Assembly (NCBI GenBank): GCA_020633465.1
Contig: JACKDN010000007.1
Location: forward strand, 1 to 64,000
Source of the DNA: Myxococcales bacterium
GTDB taxonomy: Bacteria > Myxococcota_A > Bradymonadia > UBA7976 > UBA1532
Reading direction: 5' to 3'
DNA length: 64,000 nt
Shown: one piece after another, positions 1 through 8,861 of the stretch
Layout of the letters: each line of letters begins with the position of its first letter
How positions within the stretch are numbered: the first letter of the stretch is position 1
Made by a program: the position numbers and the translations under genes
Notes under the pieces: model-generated
The model's input: the letters and a program-made list of their open reading frames with translations, nothing else
Databases searched by the model: none
Told to the model about the DNA's origin: nothing

Positions 1-569
1 CCCTCTTCACCCAAGACCTCTACGCCCGCGCCCTGCACTTCGCCGCCACCGCACACGCCGAACAAACGGTCCCCGGCAGCGACGTGCCCTACCTGTTCCA
101 CGTCACGCTCGTCGCGATGGAGGTCATCGCCGCGCTGCCGCATCACCCGGAGTTCGACGCCGACCTGGCGGTGCAGTGCGCGTTGCTGCACGACACGGTC
201 GAGGACACGGCGACCACCACGGACGACCTGGCGCAGCGGTTCGGCGCGAAGGTGGCGCGGGGTGTGGCGGCGCTGAGCAAGGATCCGGGGGCCGCCGCCG
301 ATGTCGAAGACGCGGCGCAGCGCAAGCGCGTGATGATGGCGGACAGCTTGGACCGCATCCTCGACGCGCCGCGGGAGGTGTGGGCGGTGAAGCTGGCCGA
401 CCGCATCACGAACATGGCGCGGCCGCCGGCGCATTGGTCGTCGGACAAGCGGCGGCGGTATCAGGCCGAGGCGCGGCTGATCCTCGAGACCCTGGGTGAG
501 GCGTCGGCCTTTCTGGCGGCGCGGCTGGCGGCGCGCATCGAGGCGTACGACGCCTGGCTCGACCCTTGA
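1..569 (+). CDS. HD-domain (p)ppGpp hydrolase-like protein, 5' end cut by window
   Basis: The reading frame is open to the first base, so the start lies upstream; about 188 residues are visible. The sequence matches the HD hydrolase domain of the RelA/SpoT and MESH1 family: an N-terminal helix with 'HAEQ' and 'PYLFH', the metal-binding Asp pair region 'LLHDTVEDT', and the later 'KLADRITNM' segment. I see no synthetase or TGS/ACT domain, so this is probably a stand-alone small alarmone hydrolase that would degrade (p)ppGpp or act as a nucleotide pyrophosphohydrolase in the cytoplasm. Its stop overlaps the next gene's TTG start by four bases (TTGA), which suggests coupled translation with the acyltransferase. 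Family membership is fairly sure; the physiological substrate is inferred. Confidence 0.82.
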   Translation, partial: LFTQDLYARALHFAATAHAEQTVPGSDVPYLFHVTLVAMEVIAALPHHPEFDADLAVQCALLHDTVEDTATTTDDLAQRFGAKVARGVAALSKDPGAAADVEDAAQRKRVMMADSLDRILDAPREVWAVKLADRITNMARPPAHWSSDKRRRYQAEARLILETLGEASAFLAARLAARIEAYDAWLDP

Positions 570-1411
570 GCGTTGGCGGCGGAGGCGTGCCCGCGCCCGG
601 GCGGCCGGCGCCGTGGATGGCGGCGACGGTCCGAAGAGTCATCTCGCCGCTGGTGCGGGTGCTGCACCGGCCGACGCTCGGGGGTCTGGAGCACCTGCCC
701 GCCGACCGCCCCTTCCTGCTGGTGGCGAATCACTCCGCGGGCATGGGGCTGGCCGAGATCGCCTGCTTCACGTCGCTTTACCTGCGGCGCTTCGGCACCA
801 CGCGCCCGCTGGCCGGGTTCGCGCACCCGGTGGGCTTTCGGGTGTGGCCCATCTCGGCCGTCGTGCGCGGCCTGGGTGCCGTGCCCAGTACCTACGAGGC
901 GGCGTTCTCGGCGCTGGCCGAGGGCGTGCCGCTGCTCGTCTTCCCGGGCGGCGATCACGAGACGCTGCGGCCGGTGTGGCAGGCGCACCGGGTCGACTTC
1001 GGCGGGCGCCGCGGCTTCCTGCGCGTGGCCCGCGACGCGGGCGCGCCGATCGTGCCGATGGGCATCCGCGGCGCGCACCTCACGGTCCCCATGCTGCTGC
1101 GCAGCCGACTGTTGGCGACGCTGCTGGTGCTGCCGCGCCTGTTCGGTCTGAAGCGTTGGGGGCTGAGCTTGCTGAGCGTCGCGGGCGCCGCCGCGCTGGC
1201 CTTCGCTCCCCTGCCCTGGCCGGCGCGGCTGGCGTTGATCTGGGCGTGGCTCACCTCGCCCGTCGTCTTCTGGCCCATCGTGCCCTGGACCATTCGCATG
1301 CGCGTCGGTCCGCCCATCGAACCGGAGACCCTGTTCGGCGACGACGACCCATCGCTCCAGGGGGCGCTGGCCCAGGTGCAGGGCGCCGTGCAGCGCCTCG
1401 TGGACCGATGA
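566..1411 (+). CDS. 1-acyl-glycerol-phosphate acyltransferase-like protein
   Basis: A 281-residue PlsC-superfamily acyltransferase. The acceptor block 'VANHSAG' stands where the HX4D motif lies; here the fifth position after His is Gly rather than Asp, as also occurs in the branch of the family with a later 'VFPGGDHE' block. The segments 'FGGRRGFLRVARDAG' and 'PIVPMGI' complete the fold. Two hydrophobic stretches near residues 195-245 would attach it to the inner membrane. It likely transfers an acyl chain onto a lysophospholipid or related lipid. I used the TTG that overlaps the upstream stop; an ATG at 617 with the same frame is an equally plausible start. The stop lies one base from the converging PEP carboxylase stop. 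Confidence 0.8.
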   Translation: MSVGGGGVPAPGRPAPWMAATVRRVISPLVRVLHRPTLGGLEHLPADRPFLLVANHSAGMGLAEIACFTSLYLRRFGTTRPLAGFAHPVGFRVWPISAVVRGLGAVPSTYEAAFSALAEGVPLLVFPGGDHETLRPVWQAHRVDFGGRRGFLRVARDAGAPIVPMGIRGAHLTVPMLLRSRLLATLLVLPRLFGLKRWGLSLLSVAGAAALAFAPLPWPARLALIWAWLTSPVVFWPIVPWTIRMRVGPPIEPETLFGDDDPSLQGALAQVQGAVQRLVDR

Positions 1412-1412
1412 C

Positions 1413-4196
1413 TCACCCCGTGTTGCGCAGCCCCTGCGCCACCCCATTGAGCGTCGTGCCCAGCGCCTCGTCGAGCAGCGCCGGCACGTCCTCGCCGGCC
1501 GCCAACCGGCGGCGCAGCAGGCTGGTCTGCAAGAGCGACAGCGCGTCGAGGTAGGGGTTGCGCAGGCCGATGGCGGTCTGCAGCGGCGGGTTGTCCTCGA
1601 TCAGGTGCGGCCGCTGCCGGATGGCCTGGATGGCCTTCACCGTGCGCACGAACTCGGCCTCGAGCGTCTCGAGCAGCGCGCCGTCGCCGCCCAGCGTCTC
1701 GACGTACAGGCGCGCGACCTCGAGGTCGGCCTTGGCGCACACCATCTCGACCTTCGACACCAGGTCGTCGAAGAAGGGCCAGGCCGCCGCCATGCGCCGC
1801 AGCAGCGTCAAACCGTCGGGCTGGTCGATCACCGACTGCAGCGCCGAGCCCACGCCCAGCCACGCGGGCAGCATCAGCCGAATCTGCGTCCAGCCGAACA
1901 CCCAAGGGATGGCCCGGATGCCGGCCATCTTGCCGGCGCCCTTCTCGCGGTAGGCCGGGCGGCTGCCGAAGTGCACCCGCGCGAGCTGCTTGACCGGGGT
2001 GCAGCCGACGAAGAGGCGGAACAGCGCGGAGTCCTCGTGCACCAGGTCGCGGAACACCGGCAGCGCGACCGCCGCCATCTGCTCCATCGCCTGGCGGAAG
2101 CGCTTCATCTCGTCGGCGTCGACGGGATCGCGCCACCCCGGGAAGCCGGCCATGAGCGTTCCGGTGGCCAGCACCTCGAGGGAGCGTTCGGCGATGGGCA
2201 TCAACCCGAACTTCTGCGAGATGGTCTCGCCCTGCTCGGTGGTCTTGATGCGCCCGCGGAGCGTCCCGGCGGGCAGCGCCGACAGCGCGCGGAACACCGG
2301 CGAGCCGCCGCCGCGACCGACCGTACCGCCGCGGCCGTGGAACAGCGTCAGCTCGACCCCCGCGGCGTCGCACACCTGCGACAACTTCGCCTGCGCCTGG
2401 TACAGCGCCCACGAGGCAGGCAGCAGCCCGGCGTCCTTGGCCGAATCGCTGTACCCCAGCATCACCTCCTGCCGCATGCCCCGCGCGGCCAGCTGCCGGC
2501 GGTAGGCGGGATCGGCGAACAGACGCTCCATCACGCCGGGCGCGTTCTCGAGATCGGCCCGCGTCTCGAACAGCGGCACCACGTCGAAGCGCGACCGCGG
2601 GGGATCGCTCGCCAGGTCGACCAGCCCGGCCTCGCGCCCCAGCAGCAGCACCCGCAGCAGGTCGGCCCGGTCGCGGCACATCGAGATGATGTAGGTGTCG
2701 GCCACCGCCTCGCCGACGTCCGTCTGCGCCTCGACCATCGCGTCGAACACACGCACCACCTTGGTGGTGGCCTCGTCGAGCGTCGCGTGCGGGTTGCGCA
2801 GCGGGCGCCGGCCCAACAGCTCGGCCGACAACGCCTCGGCGTCGAGCGCCGGCAGGCCCACCGCCGCGGCCAGCGCGTTCACCGCGCGCGTGTGCGCATC
2901 GCTGTCCTCGCGCACGTCCAGCTTGTAGCCGTGCAGCCCCAGCGCGCGCACTCGGCGCAGCAGCGGATCGAGCGTCGCGTGCGCCACCCGCTCGGCGCCG
3001 GCGGCGACCAGCGCGGCCCGCACCACCTGCAGATCGGCCACGAAGTCTTCGACGGCGCGGTAGGCCGCCGGCTCGTCGGGCGCCTTCCCCGCGTCCTCGC
3101 TGGCCAGCCGGCGCCGGCTGGCCTGCAGCCGCGCCGCCACGAAGGTCAGCTTCAGCCGCACCGGCTCTTCGGCGTCGCGCCGGGCGTTGGCGTCGAACAG
3201 CCGCGGCAGGATCCGTCGATCGGCCTCGATGGACGCCCGCAGCGCCTCGGTGGCCGGCGCGAAGCGCGTCGACAGCGACAGCCGCTCGATGAGATCGGCC
3301 ACCGTCTCGGCGTACCGCCCCAGCAGCACGTGCGCCCCGCGGCGCACCGCGGCCAGCGTCACCTCGGGCGTCACGAACGGGTTGCCGTCGCGGTCGCCGC
3401 CCACCCAGCTGCCCGGCCGCACCAGGGGCCCCGTCTCGGGCGCCCGCCCGAACACCTCGAAGAAGGCGCGCTCGACGCTGGCCTGCACGCGCCCGCCCGC
3501 GTCGAGCAGGCGATCTTCGAGGTACCACAGCACGGTGCTGACCTCGTCGAGCACCGAGGGCCGGTCGCGCCGCACCTCGCTGGTGAGCCACAGCGTCTCG
3601 ACCTCGGCCTCGAGCTTCGCGTCCAGCGGCCCGCGCTCGCGCACGTCGTCGCGCGCCAGCAGCAGATCGGCCACCCGCGCCTGCAGGTTCAGCACCGTGC
3701 GCCGCGTGGCCTCGGTGGGGTGCGCGGTCAGCACCGGCCGCACGTCCAGGCGCTGCAGGCCGCGCTCGACCGCGTCGGCGTCGTGGCCGGCCGCGCGCAG
3801 CGTCTCGAAGGCCCAACGCGGCGAGCCGGGCTGCGGCCCGGGATCGGCGTGCGCCCGCCGCCGGCGCACGCGGTGCACCTGCTCGGCGGTGTTGATCAGC
3901 ACGAAGAACAGCGTGAACGCGCGGGCCACCGGCGCGGCCACCTCGAGGGGCAACGCGTCCACCTCGGACAGCAGCGCGCGCAGATCGGGCGCCTCCTGAC
4001 CGCGGCGGCGCGCGCGGCAGCGCTGGCGCAGGTCCTCGACGATGCGGAACACGGCGTCCCCCTCGAAGCGCGCGCACACGCGGCCGAGGGCAGAGGCCAG
4101 CCAGCGGACGTCCTCGCGCAAGGCGGCGTCGGCGTCGCGGGCGGTGGGGGGTGGCAGCAGGGTCTCGGGCGTCGGCAGATCGGTCGTCGTCTTCAT
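1413..4196 (-). CDS. ppc: phosphoenolpyruvate carboxylase
   Basis: A 927-residue enzyme that carboxylates phosphoenolpyruvate with bicarbonate to give oxaloacetate, replenishing the TCA cycle. All hallmark blocks are present: 'LTAHPTEATRRT' with the catalytic His (about residue 158), 'GGDRDGNPFV', 'GYSDSAKDAGLL', the glycine-rich 'FHGRGGTVGRGGG', 'AIPWVFGWTQIR', and the C-terminal 'LRNTG' that family members need for activity. Length is typical of bacterial PEPC. I chose the ATG at 4196 because an AGGA Shine-Dalgarno lies eight bases upstream; the longer open frame to 4232 lacks one. It follows the PfkB kinase on the same strand with a 52-base gap, so the two may share a transcript. Confidence 0.97.
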   Translation of the reverse strand: MKTTTDLPTPETLLPPPTARDADAALREDVRWLASALGRVCARFEGDAVFRIVEDLRQRCRARRRGQEAPDLRALLSEVDALPLEVAAPVARAFTLFFVLINTAEQVHRVRRRRAHADPGPQPGSPRWAFETLRAAGHDADAVERGLQRLDVRPVLTAHPTEATRRTVLNLQARVADLLLARDDVRERGPLDAKLEAEVETLWLTSEVRRDRPSVLDEVSTVLWYLEDRLLDAGGRVQASVERAFFEVFGRAPETGPLVRPGSWVGGDRDGNPFVTPEVTLAAVRRGAHVLLGRYAETVADLIERLSLSTRFAPATEALRASIEADRRILPRLFDANARRDAEEPVRLKLTFVAARLQASRRRLASEDAGKAPDEPAAYRAVEDFVADLQVVRAALVAAGAERVAHATLDPLLRRVRALGLHGYKLDVREDSDAHTRAVNALAAAVGLPALDAEALSAELLGRRPLRNPHATLDEATTKVVRVFDAMVEAQTDVGEAVADTYIISMCRDRADLLRVLLLGREAGLVDLASDPPRSRFDVVPLFETRADLENAPGVMERLFADPAYRRQLAARGMRQEVMLGYSDSAKDAGLLPASWALYQAQAKLSQVCDAAGVELTLFHGRGGTVGRGGGSPVFRALSALPAGTLRGRIKTTEQGETISQKFGLMPIAERSLEVLATGTLMAGFPGWRDPVDADEMKRFRQAMEQMAAVALPVFRDLVHEDSALFRLFVGCTPVKQLARVHFGSRPAYREKGAGKMAGIRAIPWVFGWTQIRLMLPAWLGVGSALQSVIDQPDGLTLLRRMAAAWPFFDDLVSKVEMVCAKADLEVARLYVETLGGDGALLETLEAEFVRTVKAIQAIRQRPHLIEDNPPLQTAIGLRNPYLDALSLLQTSLLRRRLAAGEDVPALLDEALGTTLNGVAQGLRNTG

Positions 4197-4248
4197 GGGC
4201 GGCATCCTGCGCCCCTGAGCGGCGCCAGACAAGGACGCCGCGGGAGCG

Positions 4249-5220
4249 TCAGCCGTCGCGGGGCTCGATCTTCGGCAGCGGACCGGTGGGCACCGGCCGC
4301 AGATCGGGCAGCCCCTGCACCGCCCCGCGGCGCGTCACCACGGCCGCGCCGATGCTGCACGCGAAGCGCAGGTGCTCCACCAGCCGGGCCTCGGGCAGCG
4401 CCTCGGGCCGCGCCGACTCGCTGGCCAGGCGGTGCAGCAGCCCGGCCATGAAGCCGTCGCCCGCGCCGGTCGTGTCGACCACGTCGACGTCGGGGGCGGG
4501 CACGTGGCCGGCGTCCTCGGGCCGCGCCCACAGCGCGCCCTCGGCGCCCAGCGTCACCACGGCCAGCCACGCCCCGTGGTCGACCAGCGCGCGCGTCGCC
4601 TTGACCGGATCCTGCTCGCCGGTCAGCGCCGTGGCCTCGGCCGCCGCGCACTTGACCACGTCGCAGCGCGCCAGCGCCCGCAGGGTGCGGCTGCGGATCA
4701 GATCCGGGTGGCCCCAGTGACGCGGCGTGCCGCCGGGATCGCAACACACCAGGCCCCCGGCGTGGTCGATCATCTTGTGGATGGCGGCGACGCCCGCGGG
4801 TTGGCGCAGCGACGACGCGGTGAAGAGCACCGCGCCGGCGGCGCGCACCCGCGCGAGGTCGAAGTGGTCGGCGCGCAGCCGCTCGGCGGTGTCGCCCCCG
4901 CGGTGCAGGAAGCTGCGCTCGCCGTCGGCGTCGAGTGTGATGAAGCACAGCCCCGTCTGGACGCCCGGCTCGACCCGCACCGCCGTCGTGTCGACGCCGT
5001 CGCGATCGAGCGCCCGGCGGACGAAGTGGCCGAACTCGTCGTCGCCCACCACGCTGACCAGCGCCGAGCGCGACCCCAGGCGGGCCAGGCCGATGGCGAC
5101 GTTGCAGGGGGCGCCGCCGCTGTGCAGCTCGAAGCTCTCCGACTCGCGGAGGCGGCCTCGGTGCAGCGGTACGAAGTCGACGAAGGCCTCGCCGACGACC
5201 AGGACGTCCAGCGTACGCAT
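4249..5220 (-). CDS. PfkB-family carbohydrate kinase
   Basis: A 323-residue ribokinase-fold sugar kinase. It has the N-terminal glycine pair signature 'SGGAPCNVAIGLARLG' (residues 34-49) and the ATP/anion-hole signature 'DTTGAGDGF' with the catalytic Asp at about 255. This pattern fits fructokinase-like members that phosphorylate a free sugar with ATP in the cytoplasm; the exact sugar cannot be told from sequence. The start at 5220 fits the family N-terminus; the frame stays open further upstream but that region lies in the short divergent spacer to the histidine kinase gene. It precedes ppc on the same strand, so a sugar-to-PEP metabolic link is possible but only inferred. Confidence 0.93.
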   Translation of the reverse strand: MRTLDVLVVGEAFVDFVPLHRGRLRESESFELHSGGAPCNVAIGLARLGSRSALVSVVGDDEFGHFVRRALDRDGVDTTAVRVEPGVQTGLCFITLDADGERSFLHRGGDTAERLRADHFDLARVRAAGAVLFTASSLRQPAGVAAIHKMIDHAGGLVCCDPGGTPRHWGHPDLIRSRTLRALARCDVVKCAAAEATALTGEQDPVKATRALVDHGAWLAVVTLGAEGALWARPEDAGHVPAPDVDVVDTTGAGDGFMAGLLHRLASESARPEALPEARLVEHLRFACSIGAAVVTRRGAVQGLPDLRPVPTGPLPKIEPRDG

Positions 5221-5296
5221 GGCGGCACGATAGCACCCCGAAGGCGACCGCGGGGGTCCTTTACACCAGCGCCGCGGCAGCCCAACATGCCCGCTC

Positions 5297-6235
5297 ATGT
5301 CGCCCCGCCGCGTCCGACTGCGATCGACCGCCGTGCCCGTCGTCCTCGGGGCCGTGTCGACGGCGCTGGCCGTCGTCATGCTGGTCAGCTGGATCCTGCT
5401 GGTGGTCAACGACCCCCACTTCAGCACCAACATCGGCCAGAACACGACCATCCTGGTGCTGGGCATCCTGAGCCTGTCGGTCATCCTCGTCGTGCTGGTG
5501 CTGTTCAGCGTCGTGCTGGTGCGCGAGATCGTCGAGGGCCGCCGCCAAACCAGCTTCATCGACTCGGTGACCCACGAGCTGCGCAGCCCGCTGGCGTCGT
5601 TGAAGCTGTGTCTGCAGACCGCGGAGCGCCCGGACCTGTCCGAGGATCAGCGGCGCCCCCTGTTCGGCATGATGCGCAACGACGTCGACCGCCTCTCGCG
5701 CTTCATCGACGACGTGCTGGCGGCCAACCGCCTCACCCACGGGCTGTTGAGCCACGAGGTGTCCGAGTTCGACCTGGCGGCCCTGGTCGGCCGGTGCACC
5801 ACCCGCGTGGCCGCGCGGCACGAGGTGCCCGAGGGCGTCTTCACCCTCGACAGCCCCGAGACGCTGCTCGTGCGCAGCGACCCCACGGTGCTCGAGACGG
5901 TGCTCGAGAACCTGCTCGACAACGCGGTGAAGTACTCCGATCCGCCGCCCCGCGTCACGGTGCGCCTCGCGCGGACCGAAGCCGGCGCGCTGCACATCGC
6001 CGTCGAGGACGAGGGCATCGGGCTGTCCCCCAAGGACGCCAAGCGCATCTTCGACCGCTTCTACCGGGTCGACAGCGAGGCGGTGCGCAGCCGCCGCGGC
6101 ACCGGGCTGGGCCTGTTCGTGGTGCTGGCGTTGGTGCGCAGCCTGGGGGGCGGGCTGCGCGCCGTGTCGGACGGCCCCGGACGTGGTACCACGGTGCACG
6201 TCGTGCTGCCCGACGCCAGCCCGGAGGCGAACTGA
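5297..6235 (+). CDS. membrane sensor histidine kinase
   Basis: A 312-residue two-component sensor. Two hydrophobic helices (about residues 13-37 and 52-72) flank a short extracytoplasmic loop of roughly 15 residues, too small for a ligand-binding domain, so sensing is likely within the membrane or through a partner. A HisKA dimerisation segment follows with the phospho-acceptor His at residue 93 ('VTHELRSPLASLK'), then an HATPase domain with N box 'NLLDNAVKY', 'DEGIGLS' and 'GTGLGLFV'. The gene ends three bases before the response regulator start, giving an evident operon, and is divergent from the PfkB kinase over 76 bases, where a shared promoter zone probably sits. Confidence 0.95.
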   Translation: MSPRRVRLRSTAVPVVLGAVSTALAVVMLVSWILLVVNDPHFSTNIGQNTTILVLGILSLSVILVVLVLFSVVLVREIVEGRRQTSFIDSVTHELRSPLASLKLCLQTAERPDLSEDQRRPLFGMMRNDVDRLSRFIDDVLAANRLTHGLLSHEVSEFDLAALVGRCTTRVAARHEVPEGVFTLDSPETLLVRSDPTVLETVLENLLDNAVKYSDPPPRVTVRLARTEAGALHIAVEDEGIGLSPKDAKRIFDRFYRVDSEAVRSRRGTGLGLFVVLALVRSLGGGLRAVSDGPGRGTTVHVVLPDASPEAN

Positions 6236-6238
6236 TCG

Positions 6239-6943
6239 ATGAGCCCGCCCCGCATCCTGTTGGTGGAGGACGAACAGAACCTGGCGCGCGCGCTGAAGCT
6301 GAACCTGAGCCTCGAGGGCTACGAGGTGGCGCACGCGGCGACCGCCCGCGAGGCGGGCCGGCTGATGGTCGACCCCACCGGCTTCGACGCCATCCTGCTG
6401 GACGTTCAGCTGCCCGACGTCGACGGCTTCACCTTCTGCGAGCGGCTGCGCGAGGCGGGCGACTACACCCCGGTGCTGATGCTGACCGCGCGCAACGCGC
6501 CCGAGGATCGCGTCGCGGGCCTCGAGGCCGGCGCCGACGACTATCTGCCCAAGCCCTTCGAGCTGGCCGAGCTGTTCGCGCGGGTGAAGTCGCTGCTGCG
6601 GCGCGCGCGCTGGTCGCGGGCCGAGGGCGACGACGGCGGCGCGAGCGTGCTGCGGTTCGGCGAGGCGGTGGTCGACTTCGCGGCCCACCAGGTGACCGTC
6701 GCCGACCAGGAGGTGACGCTGACCAAGCTCGAGCTGGATCTGCTGCGCTACTTCGCCGAGAACGCCGGCCGGGTGCTCAGCCGGGGCGAGCTGCTCGAGA
6801 ACGTCTGGCACGTCGACCGCAACGCCAACACACGCGCGGTGGACAACTTCATCGTGCGACTGCGGCGCCACCTCGAGCCGGATCCCAAGCGGCCGGCGCA
6901 CATCGTCAGCGTGCGCGGCGCGGGCTACAAGTTCGAGCCTTGA
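6239..6943 (+). CDS. OmpR/PhoB-family response regulator
   Basis: A 234-residue DNA-binding regulator, the cognate partner of the sensor kinase just upstream. The N-terminal receiver domain has the acidic pocket 'VEDEQN', phospho-acceptor Asp55 in 'LLDVQLPDVDGF', the Thr/Ala switch 'MLTARNA' and 'LPKPF' with the conserved Lys. The C-terminal half is a winged-helix domain with 'LTKLELDLLRYF', 'SRGELLENVW' and the recognition-helix region 'TRAVDNFIVRLRRHLE', ending with the standard 'VRGAGYKFEP'. It would bind promoter repeats when phosphorylated. The targets are unknown; the HAD phosphatase 38 bases downstream may be in the same transcript. Confidence 0.96.
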   Translation: MSPPRILLVEDEQNLARALKLNLSLEGYEVAHAATAREAGRLMVDPTGFDAILLDVQLPDVDGFTFCERLREAGDYTPVLMLTARNAPEDRVAGLEAGADDYLPKPFELAELFARVKSLLRRARWSRAEGDDGGASVLRFGEAVVDFAAHQVTVADQEVTLTKLELDLLRYFAENAGRVLSRGELLENVWHVDRNANTRAVDNFIVRLRRHLEPDPKRPAHIVSVRGAGYKFEP

Positions 6944-6981
6944 CGCGAACCCTGCGCGGCCAAGCGGCATCCACCCGCCCG

Positions 6982-7659
6982 ATGTCCATCGCCTTCTTCG
7001 ACCTGGATCGCACGATCATCGCGCGCAACAGCGGCACGCTGTGGCTGAAGAGCGAGCTGCGCCTGGGCTACGTCGGCCGGCTGCGCGCGGCGCGGGCCGC
7101 CACCTGGCTCTTGCGCTACCACCTGGGCCTGGGCGACCTGGGCGACGCGCTGCGCGACGCCATCGCGGGGCTGCGCGACACCGACGAGGCGTCGCTGCGC
7201 CGCCGCACCGAGGCCTTCTATCGGCGCGAGGTGCAGGGGCTGGTGCGGCCGGGCGCGCGCGCGGCCCTCGACGCGGCGCGCGCCGCCGGCCAGCGCTGCG
7301 TGCTGCTGACCACGTCGTCGAACTATCTGTCGGCGCCGGTCGCCCGCGACCTGGCGCTGGACGACTACCTGTGCACCACCTTCGAGGTCGACGACCGGGG
7401 CGTCTTCACCGGCGAGCCCAACCTGCCGCTGTGCTACGGCGCGGGCAAGGTGACGCTGGCGCAGGCCTACGCCGGCGAGCGCGGGGTCGACCTGGCCGAC
7501 TGCAGCTTCTACAGCGACTCGCTGTCCGACCAGCCCATGCTCGAGGCGGTGGGGCACCCCGTGGTGGTCAACCCGGATCCGCGGCTGCTGCGCGTGGCGC
7601 GCGCCCGCGGCTGGCCCGTCGAGGACTGGGGCGAGCCCGCCGTCACACGGCGCAGCTGA
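6982..7659 (+). CDS. HAD-IB family phosphatase
   Basis: A 225-residue haloacid-dehalogenase phosphatase of the SerB-like IB subclass. Motif I is 'FFDLDRTII' with the nucleophile and general-acid Asp pair, motif II is 'LLTTSS', and motifs III/IV lie in the segment containing 'GAGKV' and 'FYSDSLSDQPML'. A helical cap domain (about residues 20-85) sits between motifs I and II. Members of this group hydrolyse phosphoserine-like or phospholipid head-group monophosphates; the substrate here is not evident. The 3' end overlaps the convergent rhodanese-ThiF gene by 17 bases. The upstream response regulator suggests co-transcription. Confidence 0.88.
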   Translation: MSIAFFDLDRTIIARNSGTLWLKSELRLGYVGRLRAARAATWLLRYHLGLGDLGDALRDAIAGLRDTDEASLRRRTEAFYRREVQGLVRPGARAALDAARAAGQRCVLLTTSSNYLSAPVARDLALDDYLCTTFEVDDRGVFTGEPNLPLCYGAGKVTLAQAYAGERGVDLADCSFYSDSLSDQPMLEAVGHPVVVNPDPRLLRVARARGWPVEDWGEPAVTRRS

Positions 7660-8809
7660 CGACCGCCGCGTCGGGATCCAGCCCGGGGAAGTCCGCGTCG
7701 GCGCCGCAGCTGCGGCACCCGGGATCGCGCGCCAGCTTCAGCCGCCGGAAGCGCGCGCCGAGCGCGTCGTAGTGCAGCAGCGTGCCCGCCAGCACCTCGC
7801 CGAGCCCGAGCACGATCTTCAGCGCCTCGACCGCCTGCAGCAGCCCGACGACGCCGGGCAGCACGCCCAGCACCCCGGCCTCGGCGCAGCTCGGGGCCAG
7901 CTCGGGCGGGGGCGGCGCCGGGAAGGCGCAGCGATAGCACGGCCCGCCCTGCGGGCCCGCGGGCCAGAAGACGCCGGCCTGGCCCTCGAAGCGGTGCACG
8001 GCCCCGTGGACGTTGGGCACGCCGGCGCGCACGCAGGCGTCGTTGATCGCGTAGCGCGCGGCGAAGTTGTCGGTGCCGTCCACCACCACGTCGTAGGCGC
8101 CGACGAGGGCCTCGACGTTGGCGGGCCCCACGCGCTCGGCGTGGGTCTCGAGGCGGACGCCGGGGTTGAGGGCGGCCAGCGTCTGCCGGGCCGAGTCGAC
8201 CTTGGGCTGCCCCACGCGGTCGTCCCCGTGCAGCACCTGCCGCTGGAGGTTGCCGCGGTCGACGACGTCGTGGTCGACGATGCCCAGGGTGCCCACGCCC
8301 GCCGCGGCCAAGTACAGCGCCGCCGGCGAGCCAAGTCCGCCGGCGCCCACGATCAGCACCCGCGCGTCGAGCAGCTTGAGCTGCCCCGCCTCGCCCACCT
8401 CGGGCAGGTTCAAGTGGCGCGCGTAGCGGGCGCGGGCCTCGGCGTCGAGGGCGCGGGGCACCTCGACCGGCCGGCCTTCGGCCTTCCAGGCGTCGAAGCC
8501 GCCGGCCAGCGAGGTCACGTTCGTGTAGCCGAGGTCGAGCAGGTCGGCGGCCGCGAACAGCGAGCGTTGGCCGAAGCCACAGTAGAGGATGATCGGCGCG
8601 TCGAGGTCCGGCGCGACCTGCTCGATGCGCAGCTCGAGCCACCCCCGATCGACATGGTGCGCGCCCGGGACGCGACCGCTAGCCACCTCGTCCGCGCTGC
8701 GAACGTCCACCACCACGGCGCCCGCGGCCGCGGCGTCGGCCGCCCCCGCTGAATCCACCTCGCGGATCCGCGCGCGCAGCGCGGCCAGTCGAGCGTTTTT
8801 TCGGCTCAT
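7643..8809 (-). CDS. rhodanese-ThiF/MoeB fusion, sulfur-carrier protein adenylyltransferase
   Basis: A 388-residue two-domain enzyme. Residues 1-115 form a rhodanese domain with the persulfide Cys77 in 'YCGFGQRS'. Residues 125-388 form a ThiF/MoeB E1-like domain with the nucleotide loop 'VGAGGLGS' (154-161), 'NLQRQ', 'DGTDNF' and two zinc Cys pairs, 'CYRC' and 'CRSC'. It would adenylate the C-terminal Gly-Gly of a MoaD/ThiS-like carrier and could hand over sulfur from the rhodanese Cys, for molybdopterin or thiamine synthesis or tRNA thiolation. In eukaryotic MOCS3 the rhodanese is C-terminal, so the order here is reversed. Start at 8809 gives a full rhodanese domain. No carrier protein gene is adjacent. 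Confidence 0.92.
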   Translation of the reverse strand: MSRKNARLAALRARIREVDSAGAADAAAAGAVVVDVRSADEVASGRVPGAHHVDRGWLELRIEQVAPDLDAPIILYCGFGQRSLFAAADLLDLGYTNVTSLAGGFDAWKAEGRPVEVPRALDAEARARYARHLNLPEVGEAGQLKLLDARVLIVGAGGLGSPAALYLAAAGVGTLGIVDHDVVDRGNLQRQVLHGDDRVGQPKVDSARQTLAALNPGVRLETHAERVGPANVEALVGAYDVVVDGTDNFAARYAINDACVRAGVPNVHGAVHRFEGQAGVFWPAGPQGGPCYRCAFPAPPPPELAPSCAEAGVLGVLPGVVGLLQAVEALKIVLGLGEVLAGTLLHYDALGARFRRLKLARDPGCRSCGADADFPGLDPDAAVVSCAV

Positions 8810-8861
8810 GCCCCTGGGCCTCCGGGTCGAAATCAACGAAGAATACCAGCGACTATCGCAG

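Noticed and set aside
1605..4451. A 948-codon open frame on the plus strand
   Set aside because: It lies opposite ppc, whose catalytic motifs are all intact. The plus-strand text is His/Arg/Gln/Ala low complexity, typical of antisense in very GC-rich DNA.
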